Shown in pieces: positions 6,115-13,406 of a DNA stretch of 64,000 bases (position 1 is its first letter; each line of letters opens with the position of its first letter). This DNA is from Prochlorococcus sp. AG-388-E21 (lineage in GTDB: Bacteria > Cyanobacteriota > Cyanobacteriia > PCC-6307 > Cyanobiaceae): positions 434,001 through 498,000 of the forward strand of contig QCGO01000001.1 in NCBI GenBank assembly GCA_003279855.1, given 5' to 3'. The translations under genes were made by a program, and so were the position numbers. The notes beneath the pieces are model-generated. The model ran no database searches. It saw only the letters and a list, made by a program, of their open reading frames with translations, and was not told the origin of the DNA.

Positions 6115-6321
6115 TCAATCTTTTGGAAGCCTCAACCAACCGCTAGTCCATTTTGATTTTAGAGTTAACCAAGAAATCCTTATAATATGTTTTTTGTTTT
6201 TTGTTGGGAATAGATCTACCCATCTTTTGTCATTTTTACCTCCATAGGTCTTTACTTGATAATGACGATTTCCTTCGATTGTTTTTGGTGCTGTCCAGCA
6301 TTTTGTGGGAGGCCATTTCAT
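6115..6321 (-). CDS. Trp-rich protein of the TIGR02450 type, 68 aa
   Basis: A short basic protein with seven or eight Trp residues: MKWPPTKCWTAPKTIEGNRH, then GGKNDKRWVDLFP, ISWLTLKSKWTSGWLRLP. This matches the small tryptophan-rich TIGR02450 family, common in marine cyanobacteria and other marine bacteria and of unknown role. The length is as expected (about 65-70). It is monocistronic. Confidence 0.75.
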   Translation of the reverse strand: MKWPPTKCWTAPKTIEGNRHYQVKTYGGKNDKRWVDLFPTKNKKHIIRISWLTLKSKWTSGWLRLPKD

Positions 6322-6348
6322 CTATTAATTTTCTAATAAAAAAGAATT

Positions 6349-6435
6349 TTATAACGTGCTATTGCCTGTTAAAACTAAACCATAGTATGCAAGAGTTCCA
6401 AGAATCAAAACTATACCCAATACTCGAATAATCAT
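6349..6435 (-). CDS. Possible 28-aa membrane peptide
   Basis: The reading MIIRVLGIVLILGTLAYYGL then VLTGNSTL is one hydrophobic helix, with the ATG at 6433-6435 and TAA at 6349-6351. It lies just upstream of the Trp-rich gene on the same strand. The size resembles tiny cytochrome b6f or photosystem subunits, but there is no clear match. Confidence 0.3.
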   Translation of the reverse strand: MIIRVLGIVLILGTLAYYGLVLTGNSTL

Positions 6436-6535
6436 TTTTTAATAATATTTAATTTTGAATAATATTAAAAATAGATCAATGAGTAAAATAAATGTATTAT
6501 TTTTTAATCTTATGAATTGTTAAAAAATTATTTTC

Positions 6536-6754
6536 TCATTTCTCATTCTTTTTGTGATTCCTAGCCAATGAGTGACATGATTCAGGATGCCACTCATGTT
6601 GGATTCTTGCAATGAAATCATAAATAAAAGAATCAGGACATTCCGTTATTTCTTGAAGCTCAGAAAGTTCCTCTTTAATAAACTCATAAACACTTGAAAC
6701 TATTCCAATATTTTGTTCATGAGTAGGTTCCCAAGTTTCAAATTCCTTTTTCAT
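6536..6754 (-). CDS. Hypothetical protein, 72 aa
   Basis: Acidic N-terminal half (MKKEFETWEPTHEQN, FIKEELSELQEI) and a His/Cys-containing C-terminus (IQHEWHPESCHSLARNHKK). It is soluble. I recognise no family. The ATG at 6752-6754 leaves a 15-base gap to the stop of the 55-residue gene upstream, suggesting one transcript. Confidence 0.5.
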   Translation of the reverse strand: MKKEFETWEPTHEQNIGIVSSVYEFIKEELSELQEITECPDSFIYDFIARIQHEWHPESCHSLARNHKKNEK

Positions 6755-6769
6755 GTATTTTTTTCTTTT

Positions 6770-6937
6770 CTAATCTTCTATAATATCGTAGTAAATAATA
6801 TCTTCATAATCAGCATCTGAACAACATATATCTCCATATATTTTATCTAATAAATCATAAGCATCTGCAAAGTTTGAAAAAGTTTGCGATGTGACATCAT
6901 CTTCTTTTCCATCAATTCTTACAATTTTATAGTTCAT
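6770..6937 (-). CDS. Hypothetical acidic protein, 55 aa
   Basis: The ATG is at 6935-6937 and TAG at 6770-6772. The protein begins MNYKIVRIDGKEDDVTSQTF and ends in a run of Asp, Glu and Tyr (DADYEDIIYYDIIED) after adjacent cysteines (ICCSD). It is strongly acidic and soluble. The family is unknown. Confidence 0.45.
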   Translation of the reverse strand: MNYKIVRIDGKEDDVTSQTFSNFADAYDLLDKIYGDICCSDADYEDIIYYDIIED

Positions 6938-6987
6938 AACAAGAATTCTCTCAAACTAATCTAAATTTACTATGAAGCTTAAATTTT

Positions 6988-7191
6988 TTATTTATGAGCT
7001 TTAGGGTATAGCTTCCTAATCTTGTCTTTTTGTTTTTCTAATTTCTTTTTCTTATAATTTTCTGACAAAATTCTTCTAATTAGTAATTGTGGGATTAGCC
7101 ATATCAATGCTATCGCGAAAGCCATAAATACAGGATTTCTCCAAGTAATTCTAATTATTTCTTGAGTAAATTCTTGATTTAAGATCTCCAT
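6988..7191 (-). CDS. Single-pass membrane protein, 67 aa
   Basis: A polar N-terminus, one helix (about residues 20-38, VFMAFAIALIWLIPQLLI) and a strongly basic C-terminus (SENYKKKKLEKQKDKIRKLY). The family is unknown. It lies 3 bases after the stop of the 87-residue gene, so the two probably form an operon. Confidence 0.5.
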   Translation of the reverse strand: MEILNQEFTQEIIRITWRNPVFMAFAIALIWLIPQLLIRRILSENYKKKKLEKQKDKIRKLYPKAHK

Positions 7192-7194
7192 ATA

Positions 7195-7458
7195 TTAATC
7201 TTCTGAAAGTAATTCATTGTTGGGAAATTTATCTTTAATTTTTAAAAGATATTCTTGTAAATTTTCTTTGTTATCGGAACACATTTTTTCTAATGACCTT
7301 TCCATAAATTGGTTTAAACCTTTACCCTCCAATCCTAAAGACTTTGTTCCGGATGCATACATCATTACTAATAATACTTTTGCTTCGCTCTCAGTCATCC
7401 AAGCATGCGATGCTATTAATCTATAAATTCTGTCTAATGGACTTTTGCTTTCTGACAT
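7195..7458 (-). CDS. Hypothetical helical protein, 87 aa
   Basis: A soluble protein beginning MSESKSPLDRIYRLIASHAW, with MTESEAKVLLVMMYASGTKS and a long helical C-terminus. It looks conserved-type (well-balanced composition, no low complexity), but I cannot name a family. First gene of a pair with 6988-7191, and divergent from the SDR gene. Confidence 0.5.
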   Translation of the reverse strand: MSESKSPLDRIYRLIASHAWMTESEAKVLLVMMYASGTKSLGLEGKGLNQFMERSLEKMCSDNKENLQEYLLKIKDKFPNNELLSED

Positions 7459-7564
7459 TTATGAATTATAACCAAAAAATCGTTTCCATTACACTAAATG
7501 AATTAGTAATGAATTTTTTATTTTATGTCTTCAAAACTTATAATATTTGAAATTATCTAAAAAT

Positions 7565-8230
7565 ATGTCTACTTACCTCATAACTGGCTCAAATAGAGGA
7601 ATTGGATTGGAATTATGTAAACAAATTATTGAGAGAGGAGATGAGGTAATAGCTACCTGTAGAGAGGCTTCTTCAGATTTAAAAAACTTAGGTGTAAGAA
7701 TCGAAGAAGATATAGATATTTCATCAGAGGATTCAATCAATAATTTAAGGCAAGCATTATCAGGGGTCGAATTAGATTGTTTAATTCATAATGCAGGTAT
7801 TTATGAATTTAATTCGATTGAAAATTTTGATCATGAAAGTATTATTCGACAATTTGTAGTAAACGCTTTAAGTCCTCTTTCTATGACTAGATCACTGAAA
7901 GGTCTTTTAAAAAAATATTCAAAGATTGGTTTTATTACAAGCAGAATGGGATCCATTAGTGATAATTTATCCGGTAGTTCCTATGGTTATAGGATGTCTA
8001 AAGTGGCTTTATCCATGGCAGCGAAATCACTTTCAAGAGATTTGTTTAAAGAAGATATTTATGTTGCTATTTTGCATCCAGGCTTAGTAAGTACTCGTAT
8101 GACTGGATTTACAAAAAATGGTATATCTACAGAAGAATCCGCAAATGGACTCTTAAAACGTATCGACTCTCTTAATAAAAATAATACTGGGACATTTTGG
8201 CATACTAATGGAGAGATTTTACCTTGGTAG
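7565..8230 (+). CDS. Short-chain dehydrogenase/reductase, C-factor/sniffer-like
   Basis: NAD(P)-dependent oxidoreductase of the classical SDR superfamily, 221 aa. It has the Rossmann motif TGSNRGIG (residues 7-14), NAG (76-78), catalytic Ser in ITSRMGS (126/130) and YRMSK (Tyr142, Lys146). The ending GTFWHTNGEILPW resembles the C-factor/carbonyl-reductase-like group. The substrate is unknown. I chose the ATG at 7565 because the glycine motif then starts at residue 7. A TTG at 7547 would only add six residues. Confidence 0.85.
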   Translation: MSTYLITGSNRGIGLELCKQIIERGDEVIATCREASSDLKNLGVRIEEDIDISSEDSINNLRQALSGVELDCLIHNAGIYEFNSIENFDHESIIRQFVVNALSPLSMTRSLKGLLKKYSKIGFITSRMGSISDNLSGSSYGYRMSKVALSMAAKSLSRDLFKEDIYVAILHPGLVSTRMTGFTKNGISTEESANGLLKRIDSLNKNNTGTFWHTNGEILPW

Positions 8231-8364
8231 ATTTAATTTATTTACTTCAACTCTGGCTTATAAAAAATGATTTGTTAAAAAAGCTTTAAATTTTAATATA
8301 TTTAGTTTCTTTATTTAATCATCTTGGTTATGTTGAAGAAAATATTAGTAAAGGAGGTGATTCA

Positions 8365-8487
8365 TTGTCGTATCTACCGAAAATTACGGTTACAAAAGAG
8401 ACCGTGAAATCAGTATCTACAACCTGTTCATTGGTCTCTTATTCTTTAATAAAGAAGAAAGGTTTTATTATTAATAGATTTATATAA
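8365..8487 (+). CDS. Strong-SD TTG-started ORF, 40 aa
   Basis: TTG 8365-8367 follows AAAGGAGGTGAT (8350-8361), almost the full complement of the 16S 3' end. The peptide begins MSYLPKITVTKETVKSVSTT and ends KKKGFIINRFI. An 8-bp inverted repeat (AAGAGACC 8396-8403 / GGTCTCTT 8433-8440) lies inside, and a good terminator follows at 8509. It is either a short gene or a structured RNA whose SD-like sequence has another role. An out-of-frame ATG at 8331 gives an alternative 25-aa reading. Confidence 0.4.
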   Translation: MSYLPKITVTKETVKSVSTTCSLVSYSLIKKKGFIINRFI

Positions 8488-8508
8488 AAACAACCAAAAT
8501 AAATATTA

Positions 8509-8545
8509 AAAGCTCTGTTTCTCAAGAAGTGACAGGGCTTTTTTA
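8509..8545 (+). terminator. Rho-independent terminator
   Basis: AAGCTCTGT (8510-8518) pairs with ACAGGGCTT (8532-8540) with one G-U, then TTTTTATTT. The wobble pair is valid only on the plus strand, so it serves the short ORF/RNA at 8365, although it touches the stop of the convergent gene at 8543. Confidence 0.75.
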
Positions 8546-9271
8546 TTTGCTTAGTAAATTAAAAAGTTTATTTATTAATTCCTTTCTTTTTAAGATTGTT
8601 TTTTCTCCATACTGTTTATCCTCCTCCCTTAGAATTGACTGACCGTTTGGACCTAATCCTTTGGTTATAAATAATTTATCCTCATTTATCCATCTTTCGG
8701 TCATTTCCTTATTTAACTCGACATGGAATTGTAAACCGTAAGCTAAATCCCCAATCTTAAAAAATTGCTCCTTACAACGCATACTACTGGCAATGAGTTC
8801 GGCATTTTTTGGTAATAAAATTCTATCGCCATGCCAATGCAGGACATGAAAAGGAGTTTCACAAAATTTCTTTAAGTCATTATTTGATTGATTAAAAAAA
8901 ACTTGAGACCATCCAATTTCTGGTAAAGGTTTAGGAGGAGATCCTTGTTTTAAAATTTCGACATCTCCTCCTGCTGCGTTTGCTAATAACTGAGCTCCTA
9001 AGCAAACTCCGATAATACTTGTCTTTTTTTTTAATTCTGACTTTATAAAATCACTTTCTTTTTTTAGCCATGGATATTTTGTGCTCCCAATATCTTTGAC
9101 TCCCATTGGTCCTCCCATTATTAAAAGTAAATCGTCTTTAATAATTTTAGGTAGGCCATCACCTTGGTCCAGACGGATGATTTCTATATTCATCTCCCTC
9201 TCCTTAGCTATCTGATAAAAAAGCCCTGGTCCTTCTATTTCTAAATGTTGTAAAACTATTAGCCTTTTCAT
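8543..9271 (-). CDS. Class I glutamine amidotransferase-like protein
   Basis: 242 aa with the class I GATase triad: nucleophile Cys90 in IIGVCLGAQLL, and His183/Glu185 in LQFHVE. LLIMGGPMGV (residues 50-58) is the oxyanion strand motif. Stand-alone members of this group resemble the GMP-synthase amidotransferase domain, and some act as glutamine or gamma-glutamyl hydrolases. The partner and true substrate are not shown by the neighbours. The start is the ATG at 9269-9271. It is monocistronic, with a shared terminator region at its 3' end. Confidence 0.85.
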   Translation of the reverse strand: MKRLIVLQHLEIEGPGLFYQIAKEREMNIEIIRLDQGDGLPKIIKDDLLLIMGGPMGVKDIGSTKYPWLKKESDFIKSELKKKTSIIGVCLGAQLLANAAGGDVEILKQGSPPKPLPEIGWSQVFFNQSNNDLKKFCETPFHVLHWHGDRILLPKNAELIASSMRCKEQFFKIGDLAYGLQFHVELNKEMTERWINEDKLFITKGLGPNGQSILREEDKQYGEKTILKRKELINKLFNLLSK

Positions 9272-9342
9272 TTGTAATTTTTAATCAGAAGTCAATTAAG
9301 AAATTTTATTTATGACATAATTAAAAAATTAATTAATGCTGT

Positions 9343-9444
9343 TTATTTTGTTTTCCCAAAATATATCAAAGCTAAAAAAGAAATTGTACTTACGATTGCT
9401 ATTAAATACCAACCTGACGATGAGTTGCTAGAAATTTCTGACAT
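9343..9444 (-). CDS. Small membrane peptide, 33 aa
   Basis: The ATG is at 9442-9444. The polar serine-rich N-terminus MSEISSNSSSGWYLIAIVST is followed by one helix (WYLIAIVSTISFLALIYF) and a short basic tail. It is the last of four co-directional small genes (10019 down to 9343) that touch or nearly touch. Confidence 0.4.
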   Translation of the reverse strand: MSEISSNSSSGWYLIAIVSTISFLALIYFGKTK

Positions 9445-9447
9445 TTA

Positions 9448-9537
9448 TTATGGGGATTTTTCTGAAGACTTAACTATTTGAGAAAAAATTAGTAATGAGG
9501 CTAATAAAAATATCAAAAGTATATACGTGATGTTCAT
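9448..9537 (-). CDS. Small membrane peptide, 29 aa
   Basis: The reading MNITYILLIFLLASLLIFSQ then IVKSSEKSP is one hydrophobic helix plus a short polar tail. The ATG (9535-9537) abuts the stop of the 84-residue gene, and the TAA is 3 bases from the next ATG, which supports a compact operon of small membrane proteins. Confidence 0.4.
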   Translation of the reverse strand: MNITYILLIFLLASLLIFSQIVKSSEKSP

Positions 9538-9792
9538 TTATAGAAATATACTTACGATGAGAAAAATAATTCCAATAACTACAGCAACGATTGCTCCGTC
9601 AACTAATAAGTCTTTCCATGTGTAACTATTTAGCATTTTTAATTTATCCTCCTCACTCATTAAATTCTTAAGCCAAGTCCAGTCCAAAATTTGCGTTAAA
9701 GCTATAGCAAATACTAAATGCCCAATCAAAATACCAACTAGGTCAATACGAGATATTTCTTTAGTAAAGCTTGTGATACTAAAAATTTCCAC
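9538..9792 (-). CDS. Two-helix membrane protein, 84 aa
   Basis: GTG start at 9790-9792, overlapping the stop of the upstream gene by one base. There are two hydrophobic segments: residues 18-37 (LVGILIGHLVFAIALTQIL) and 65-83 (DGAIVAVVIGIIFLIVSIF), with a charged loop between (MSEEDKLKM). The family is unknown. The operon context suggests a small membrane complex, but nothing identifies it. Confidence 0.5.
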   Translation of the reverse strand: MEIFSITSFTKEISRIDLVGILIGHLVFAIALTQILDWTWLKNLMSEEDKLKMLNSYTWKDLLVDGAIVAVVIGIIFLIVSIFL

Positions 9793-10019
9793 TATTTTTT
9801 ATCTTTATTAGAAAGAGCGCCGCCTTCCTCTTTATACTTGTCCCAAGCTTCACTTATTTTTGCTTTTGAAAAACTTTCTTTACTTTCTTTCAATTTGTTT
9901 TTTAACCCATTAAAACTATTCGAAAGCTCTTTTTTTGTTGGCTCATCAAGAAATTTTGAAGTTAATTTCCAAAGATACCAGCTACTAGCCGCGAGTAAAA
10001 TTAAACCTAATAATTGCAT
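9792..10019 (-). CDS. Membrane-anchored helical protein, 75 aa
   Basis: A short hydrophobic N-terminal helix (MQLLGLILLAASSWYLWKL) is followed by a polar, lysine-rich helical tail (SNSFNGLKNKLKESKESFSK). It looks like a membrane-tethered stalk. The family is unknown. First gene of the four-gene run 10019-9343. Confidence 0.5.
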   Translation of the reverse strand: MQLLGLILLAASSWYLWKLTSKFLDEPTKKELSNSFNGLKNKLKESKESFSKAKISEAWDKYKEEGGALSNKDKK

Positions 10020-10117
10020 ATGATTAGTTTTTTATCATCCTACAACTAATTACATGGAAACGATATTCTCAACCTGAAAAAATTAGAATTTATTTTTTAA
10101 ACGATTAAAATTTTTCT

Positions 10118-10273
10118 TTAAAACTTTAACCAGTGAAAAAATATTCTTTCTAACAACCATATGGTTAATCCACCTTCAATAAAAGCTAACCAATACATTC
10201 CATAATCTGAAAATCCCATTTGCTCTTTAACCGTACTTATTAACTTTTTATGAGCTTGAATGAGATCTTTCAT
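10118..10273 (-). CDS. Small membrane protein, 51 aa
   Basis: The ATG is at 10271-10273 and TAA at 10118-10120. MKDLIQAHKKLISTVKEQMG is an amphipathic start, followed by a Trp-containing hydrophobic segment (YWLAFIEGGLTIWLLERIFF). The family is unknown. It is 22 bases after the stop of the zinc-ribbon gene. Confidence 0.45.
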   Translation of the reverse strand: MKDLIQAHKKLISTVKEQMGFSDYGMYWLAFIEGGLTIWLLERIFFHWLKF

Positions 10274-10295
10274 TTCTAATTAAATATTTAAAGAG

Positions 10296-10547
10296 TTAAA
10301 ATCTTTGGATCTCTTCCATCAAAAAACCTTTTCCGTAACAGCAAAGACAAGTTCTGGCTTCGTCTAATGAGATTCTTAAGTAACCCACACCATTGCATTT
10401 AATGCAATTAGTCTTAGTTTTAGAATAGATCTTGGAGTTGAGTTTAGCAGCTCTATTCAAAAAAGAAACAGTTTCTTTGCGGCCATTTGCTTTATCTGCT
10501 TTATTTAAAAGCTTTTTGTAATTTACTTTTAATTCTTTTATGGTCAT
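10296..10547 (-). CDS. DnaJ-type zinc-finger-like protein, 83 aa
   Basis: The N-terminus is a basic helix (MTIKELKVNYKKLLNKADKA). The C-terminus has two CxxCxGxG-like knuckles: CIKCNGVGYL and CLCCYGKGF, resembling one zinc site of the DnaJ cysteine-rich domain (also seen in BSD2-type proteins). It probably binds zinc and assists folding or assembly of another protein. That role is inference from the motif. The start is the ATG at 10545-10547. Confidence 0.6.
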   Translation of the reverse strand: MTIKELKVNYKKLLNKADKANGRKETVSFLNRAAKLNSKIYSKTKTNCIKCNGVGYLRISLDEARTCLCCYGKGFLMEEIQRF

Positions 10548-10862
10548 GGGTTCAAAAGGTGGATTGATTACATTAGGGATTGATTGGATAGAAAATATTA
10601 AGAATTTTCTAGAAAATTCACAATGAATATATATTTAATCTCAACATGAGATTTGAATAATATAACTACTATTAATTACTACCGTTACTGTTAAAACTAG
10701 ATATTATAAGATTTAACAGAAAATTTATATTCTCAATTTTCAAGTCTAGTAGTTACCCTAAAAAGAAATTTATATCTTTTTAATTTGCGTAAAATTATTT
10801 TTGGAATTTATTTAATAAAAGAATATTCATGGAATATCGTAAGTTGAAAAATAATTAGAATA
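10548..10862. other. Intergenic gap with an 18-bp palindrome
   Basis: No convincing ORF. It contains the perfect palindrome GAATTTTCTAGAAAATTC (10602-10619), 55-72 bases upstream of the zinc-finger-like gene, and a TCTCA-ACA-TGAGA hairpin at about 10637. The palindrome could be an operator for that gene. Confidence 0.35.
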
Positions 10863-11003
10863 TTAAGCAGCTCTATAAGAACCGCTGGGTCTTTTAAGAC
10901 TCTTTAATAAGCGATCATTTTCTTCAGTAAGAAGATCAAGATTTGATTTTTTAAAGTCTTTTTGAATTTTAGATGAATGTTTTCTTATTATTTTTTCATT
11001 CAT
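10863..11003 (-). CDS. Hypothetical coiled-coil protein, 46 aa
   Basis: The ATG is at 11001-11003 and TAA at 10863-10865. MNEKIIRKHSSKIQKDFKKS is followed by a short helix (NLDLLTEENDRLLKSLKR) and an RPSGSYRAA tail. It is basic and soluble. It resembles the 53-residue protein at 5761-5922 in the ExxEN-R-x2-x-SLK segment. Confidence 0.4.
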   Translation of the reverse strand: MNEKIIRKHSSKIQKDFKKSNLDLLTEENDRLLKSLKRPSGSYRAA

Positions 11004-11533
11004 TGAATTTGAAAATCTACAAATACCAGAATTGATCTTATCGTTCCTAAAAAAATACCGCGTGACATTTTTTACAAAAAAAACTTATATTTTATTTCGC
11101 ACATAGAAAAGTGAATTAAATCTACAACCTGTGGAAAAACCTGTTGAAAAATGGTTAAAAAGTGGATAACTCTTGGGGATCAAGTTAAAAACTGGGTTTT
11201 TCGACTTTTTTACTGAGTATTAATACTGCATCAATAAATTATTAAATGTAGTTTAATAATCAATAAAACTTACTGAAACAACAATGGGATCGTTCCTTTT
11301 CTATAAAAAAGATATTTTTATAAATAAAAATTTTTTGTCGTAAATCAAATACTTTTTTTATTTGCAACATGTTTCAAAATGAAAATTTTTTTTAAGGAAG
11401 ATTTTACTCATTTATTTTTTTACAAATATTCTTTATAAATTAAAAAATAATATGTTAATTCGGTTTTCTCTCTGATTTAATTTTTCAGATTGAAAATCAA
11501 TCGAATAGATTAATCAATATTCAAAAATTTAAA
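11004..11533. other. 530-base gap with DnaA-box-like sites
   Basis: No supported gene. TGTGGAAAA (11130-11138) matches the DnaA-box consensus, and TGTTGAAAA (11142-11150) and AGTGGATAA (11161-11169) each miss by one base. A 9-bp inverted repeat ATTATTAAA-TGTAG-TTTAATAAT lies at 11238-11260. The rest is simple AT-rich sequence. Confidence 0.35.
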
Positions 11534-11770
11534 ATGTCAGAAGAAAAAAAAGATTCTAAGAAATGCGGTGGAAAGAAAAAAATCATGTTTGCTTATGGTT
11601 TTATTCAACTTGGTTCTAGTTTCGTATCTGCAGTAGCTTTAGCGGCAATTGCTTTTGGATTTTGCTCTATAAAAAAAGAATCTAAAGTATTTAATAGTTG
11701 TGTAACTGAAATTGTAGAAAATGGTAGTTCTAATGCAGAGGCAGTTAGATACTGCAACGGTGGTAATTGA
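11534..11770 (+). CDS. Single-pass membrane protein with cysteines, 78 aa
   Basis: A lysine-rich cytoplasmic start (MSEEKKDSKKCGGKKKIMFA), one membrane helix (residues about 22-43, FIQLGSSFVSAVALAAIAFG) and a polar C-terminus with Cys residues that could form a disulfide (FNSCVTEIVENG, VRYCNGG). The family is unknown. It is 14 bases before the next ORF and may be co-transcribed with it. Confidence 0.5.
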   Translation: MSEEKKDSKKCGGKKKIMFAYGFIQLGSSFVSAVALAAIAFGFCSIKKESKVFNSCVTEIVENGSSNAEAVRYCNGGN

Positions 11771-11784
11771 ATTAGTTTAATTAA

Positions 11785-12027
11785 ATGAACTCTACTCATG
11801 GTTTTCTGCTTGACTCTTTAAAAGAGGAACCAATTGGTGAGACAGTTCATTTTGTTTGGTACATAACGGATATTGGTATAGCTGCTCTTTTCAAGGGAAA
11901 TGAAATTCTCAAGACTTATAGCATGAATGTTGAAAAAGAGGCAAAAAATATAAGTCTTGATATAAGTAAAGAAGAAAAAGAATATTGTGAAATCGAGGAT
12001 AAAAAACTATTCATCTTTTATTCCTGA
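11785..12027 (+). CDS. Hypothetical protein, 80 aa
   Basis: Begins MNSTHGFLLDSLKEEPIGET and has a beta-rich middle (VHFVWYITDIGIAALFKGNE) and a glutamate/lysine-rich C-terminus. It is soluble. The family is unknown, and it is convergent with the 64-residue gene at 12042. Confidence 0.45.
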   Translation: MNSTHGFLLDSLKEEPIGETVHFVWYITDIGIAALFKGNEILKTYSMNVEKEAKNISLDISKEEKEYCEIEDKKLFIFYS

Positions 12028-12041
12028 AGTAATCAGTTAGA

Positions 12042-12236
12042 TCAATAGGATGGTTCTAAATTATAAGCTGACTCTTTGACACTCTTTTCACTAATTATCT
12101 CAAATGTAAGTTCCTCATTTAAAGCATTAATGTAGGAAGTATAGAGTTTGCCCCAAACGAATTCAAAATCATCCTTACTAAGGTTTTTAAAAAGAATTTC
12201 TCCTTTAAAATAAATGTGATAAGAATCAAACATCAT
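12042..12236 (-). CDS. Hypothetical protein, 64 aa
   Basis: Begins MMFDSYHIYFKGEILFKNLS, with a repeated pattern of aromatic and acidic residues (DDFEFVWGKLYTSYINALNE). It looks like a small alpha/beta fold. The family is not recognised. Confidence 0.45.
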   Translation of the reverse strand: MMFDSYHIYFKGEILFKNLSKDDFEFVWGKLYTSYINALNEELTFEIISEKSVKESAYNLEPSY

Positions 12237-12331
12237 GGAAAATTTTTTCTAACCTTTTTTAACGCAGTTAGATATGTCTGACGTATTGATGGCTACTAAA
12301 AGAAAATTTAGAAAAACTTCTAAATCCTTTT

Positions 12332-12643
12332 TTAATCCATGCGAGTATTCATTTTTTCCTTCTTAAATAAAGACACAGTTTCATCAAGATCTAAACAAGG
12401 TTGAATATTAATATCCATAAGTCTTCTCCATGGATGCCATTGTTTCCAAATTGTTTCTAAAGAATCTGCACTAACAACGGAATGACCAATGCCATTTTGG
12501 ATCATAAAAATCCATGAATGAACTTCGTAGTTCTCAGGTCTATTTTGAGGACCTCCCGATTCATACCAATTAATAAGCATTTCCCCTCCTTCTTCTTGAT
12601 CTTCACCGTCTGCAAATTCATAAGAAATTAAATATCTTTGCAT
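12332..12643 (-). CDS. Hypothetical protein, DUF3303-like, 103 aa
   Basis: Starts MQRYLISYEFADGEDQEEGG, then GGPQNRPENYEVHSWIFMIQ and a Trp-rich segment (ETIWKQWHPWRRLMDINIQP). The beta-strand start and the 'sum of an aromatic core with W-x2-W' remind me of the ferredoxin-like DUF3303 group, but this is tentative. The start is the ATG at 12641-12643. Confidence 0.5.
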   Translation of the reverse strand: MQRYLISYEFADGEDQEEGGEMLINWYESGGPQNRPENYEVHSWIFMIQNGIGHSVVSADSLETIWKQWHPWRRLMDINIQPCLDLDETVSLFKKEKMNTRMD

Positions 12644-12927
12644 ATAATTTGAGATTTTTTAATATTTTAACTTGATAATACAGTATTGCCTTTCAATTAT
12701 TTGATTGCTAAAAATCTAAAAGAATCCAGTCTTATCGATGATCCTAAGAATTGAAAAAATCAAAAAGAATATTTTAAGTAATGTTTTATTTATAAATAAA
12801 ACCATTTTTGAGTATTTTCAAAAACATGACCTTTTTGTCTGATTTGAAGTATGTAAAATTTTGACTTAAATTTTTTCTGACTAAGATCTATAATATTTAG
12901 AGAATTTATATATTTGAGAAAAAGTAA
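12644..12927. other. Intergenic gap with a 20-bp palindrome
   Basis: Contains the perfect palindrome GTTTTATTTATAAATAAAAC (12783-12802) between divergent genes. It is AT-only apart from the ends, so it may be chance, or a regulator site or hairpin. No ORF of note. Confidence 0.3.
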
Positions 12928-13311
12928 ATGAGTAGTAAGTCAAATAATTCTAATCCAACTGGTAAACTAGATTATGAGGAGATTCTTGAGGAGGAAATAA
13001 TTAATTCATATGAAAATAAGTTTGAAGCTAGTTCTGATATCAATAATAAAAACAAAAGATTTTACAGACTTAAAAGAACGCCTCTTGAAGTAATAAATAG
13101 ATTATTTTTCTTTTTCTTTGTTGGAAGTTTTATCTTCTCATTCTTTTTAGCTTATTCAGAAAATAAAGTCTGGTTCATTATTTATTTAATTAGTGCATTC
13201 TCATGTATTTTTTATACTCCCAATAGAAAAGCCCTTAAGGAATTGATAGCAGCCTGGCCTAACATTGAAGATCTTATTAAAGGAAGAAGCTTGTGGAGGA
13301 AGGATAGGTAA
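12928..13311 (+). CDS. Two-helix membrane protein, 127 aa
   Basis: An acidic, low-complexity N-terminus (residues 1-45, DYEEILEEEIINSYENKF) is followed by two membrane helices (about 62-80, LFFFFFVGSFIFSFFLAY, and 84-98, VWFIIYLISAFSCIFY) and a soluble tail with a conserved-looking RKALKELIAAWPNIEDLIKG. The family is unknown. It leads a run of small ORFs at 13315, 13407 and 13541. Confidence 0.55.
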   Translation: MSSKSNNSNPTGKLDYEEILEEEIINSYENKFEASSDINNKNKRFYRLKRTPLEVINRLFFFFFVGSFIFSFFLAYSENKVWFIIYLISAFSCIFYTPNRKALKELIAAWPNIEDLIKGRSLWRKDR

Positions 13312-13314
13312 ATA

Positions 13315-13404
13315 ATGAATCCAATTAATTCTTTTAAAAAGTGGTTATTAAATATTCTTGTTCCTTATGTTGAGGGATCTAAAAAGAAAAAGGAGAAAAA
13401 ATAA
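13315..13404 (+). CDS. Small basic peptide, 29 aa
   Basis: MNPINSFKKWLLNILVPYVE followed by a poly-lysine end (GSKKKKEKK). The ATG is 3 bases after the stop of the previous gene, so coupling is likely. It is an amphipathic or membrane-associated helix with a strongly basic tail. The function is unknown. Confidence 0.4.
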   Translation: MNPINSFKKWLLNILVPYVEGSKKKKEKK

Positions 13405-13406
13405 TA

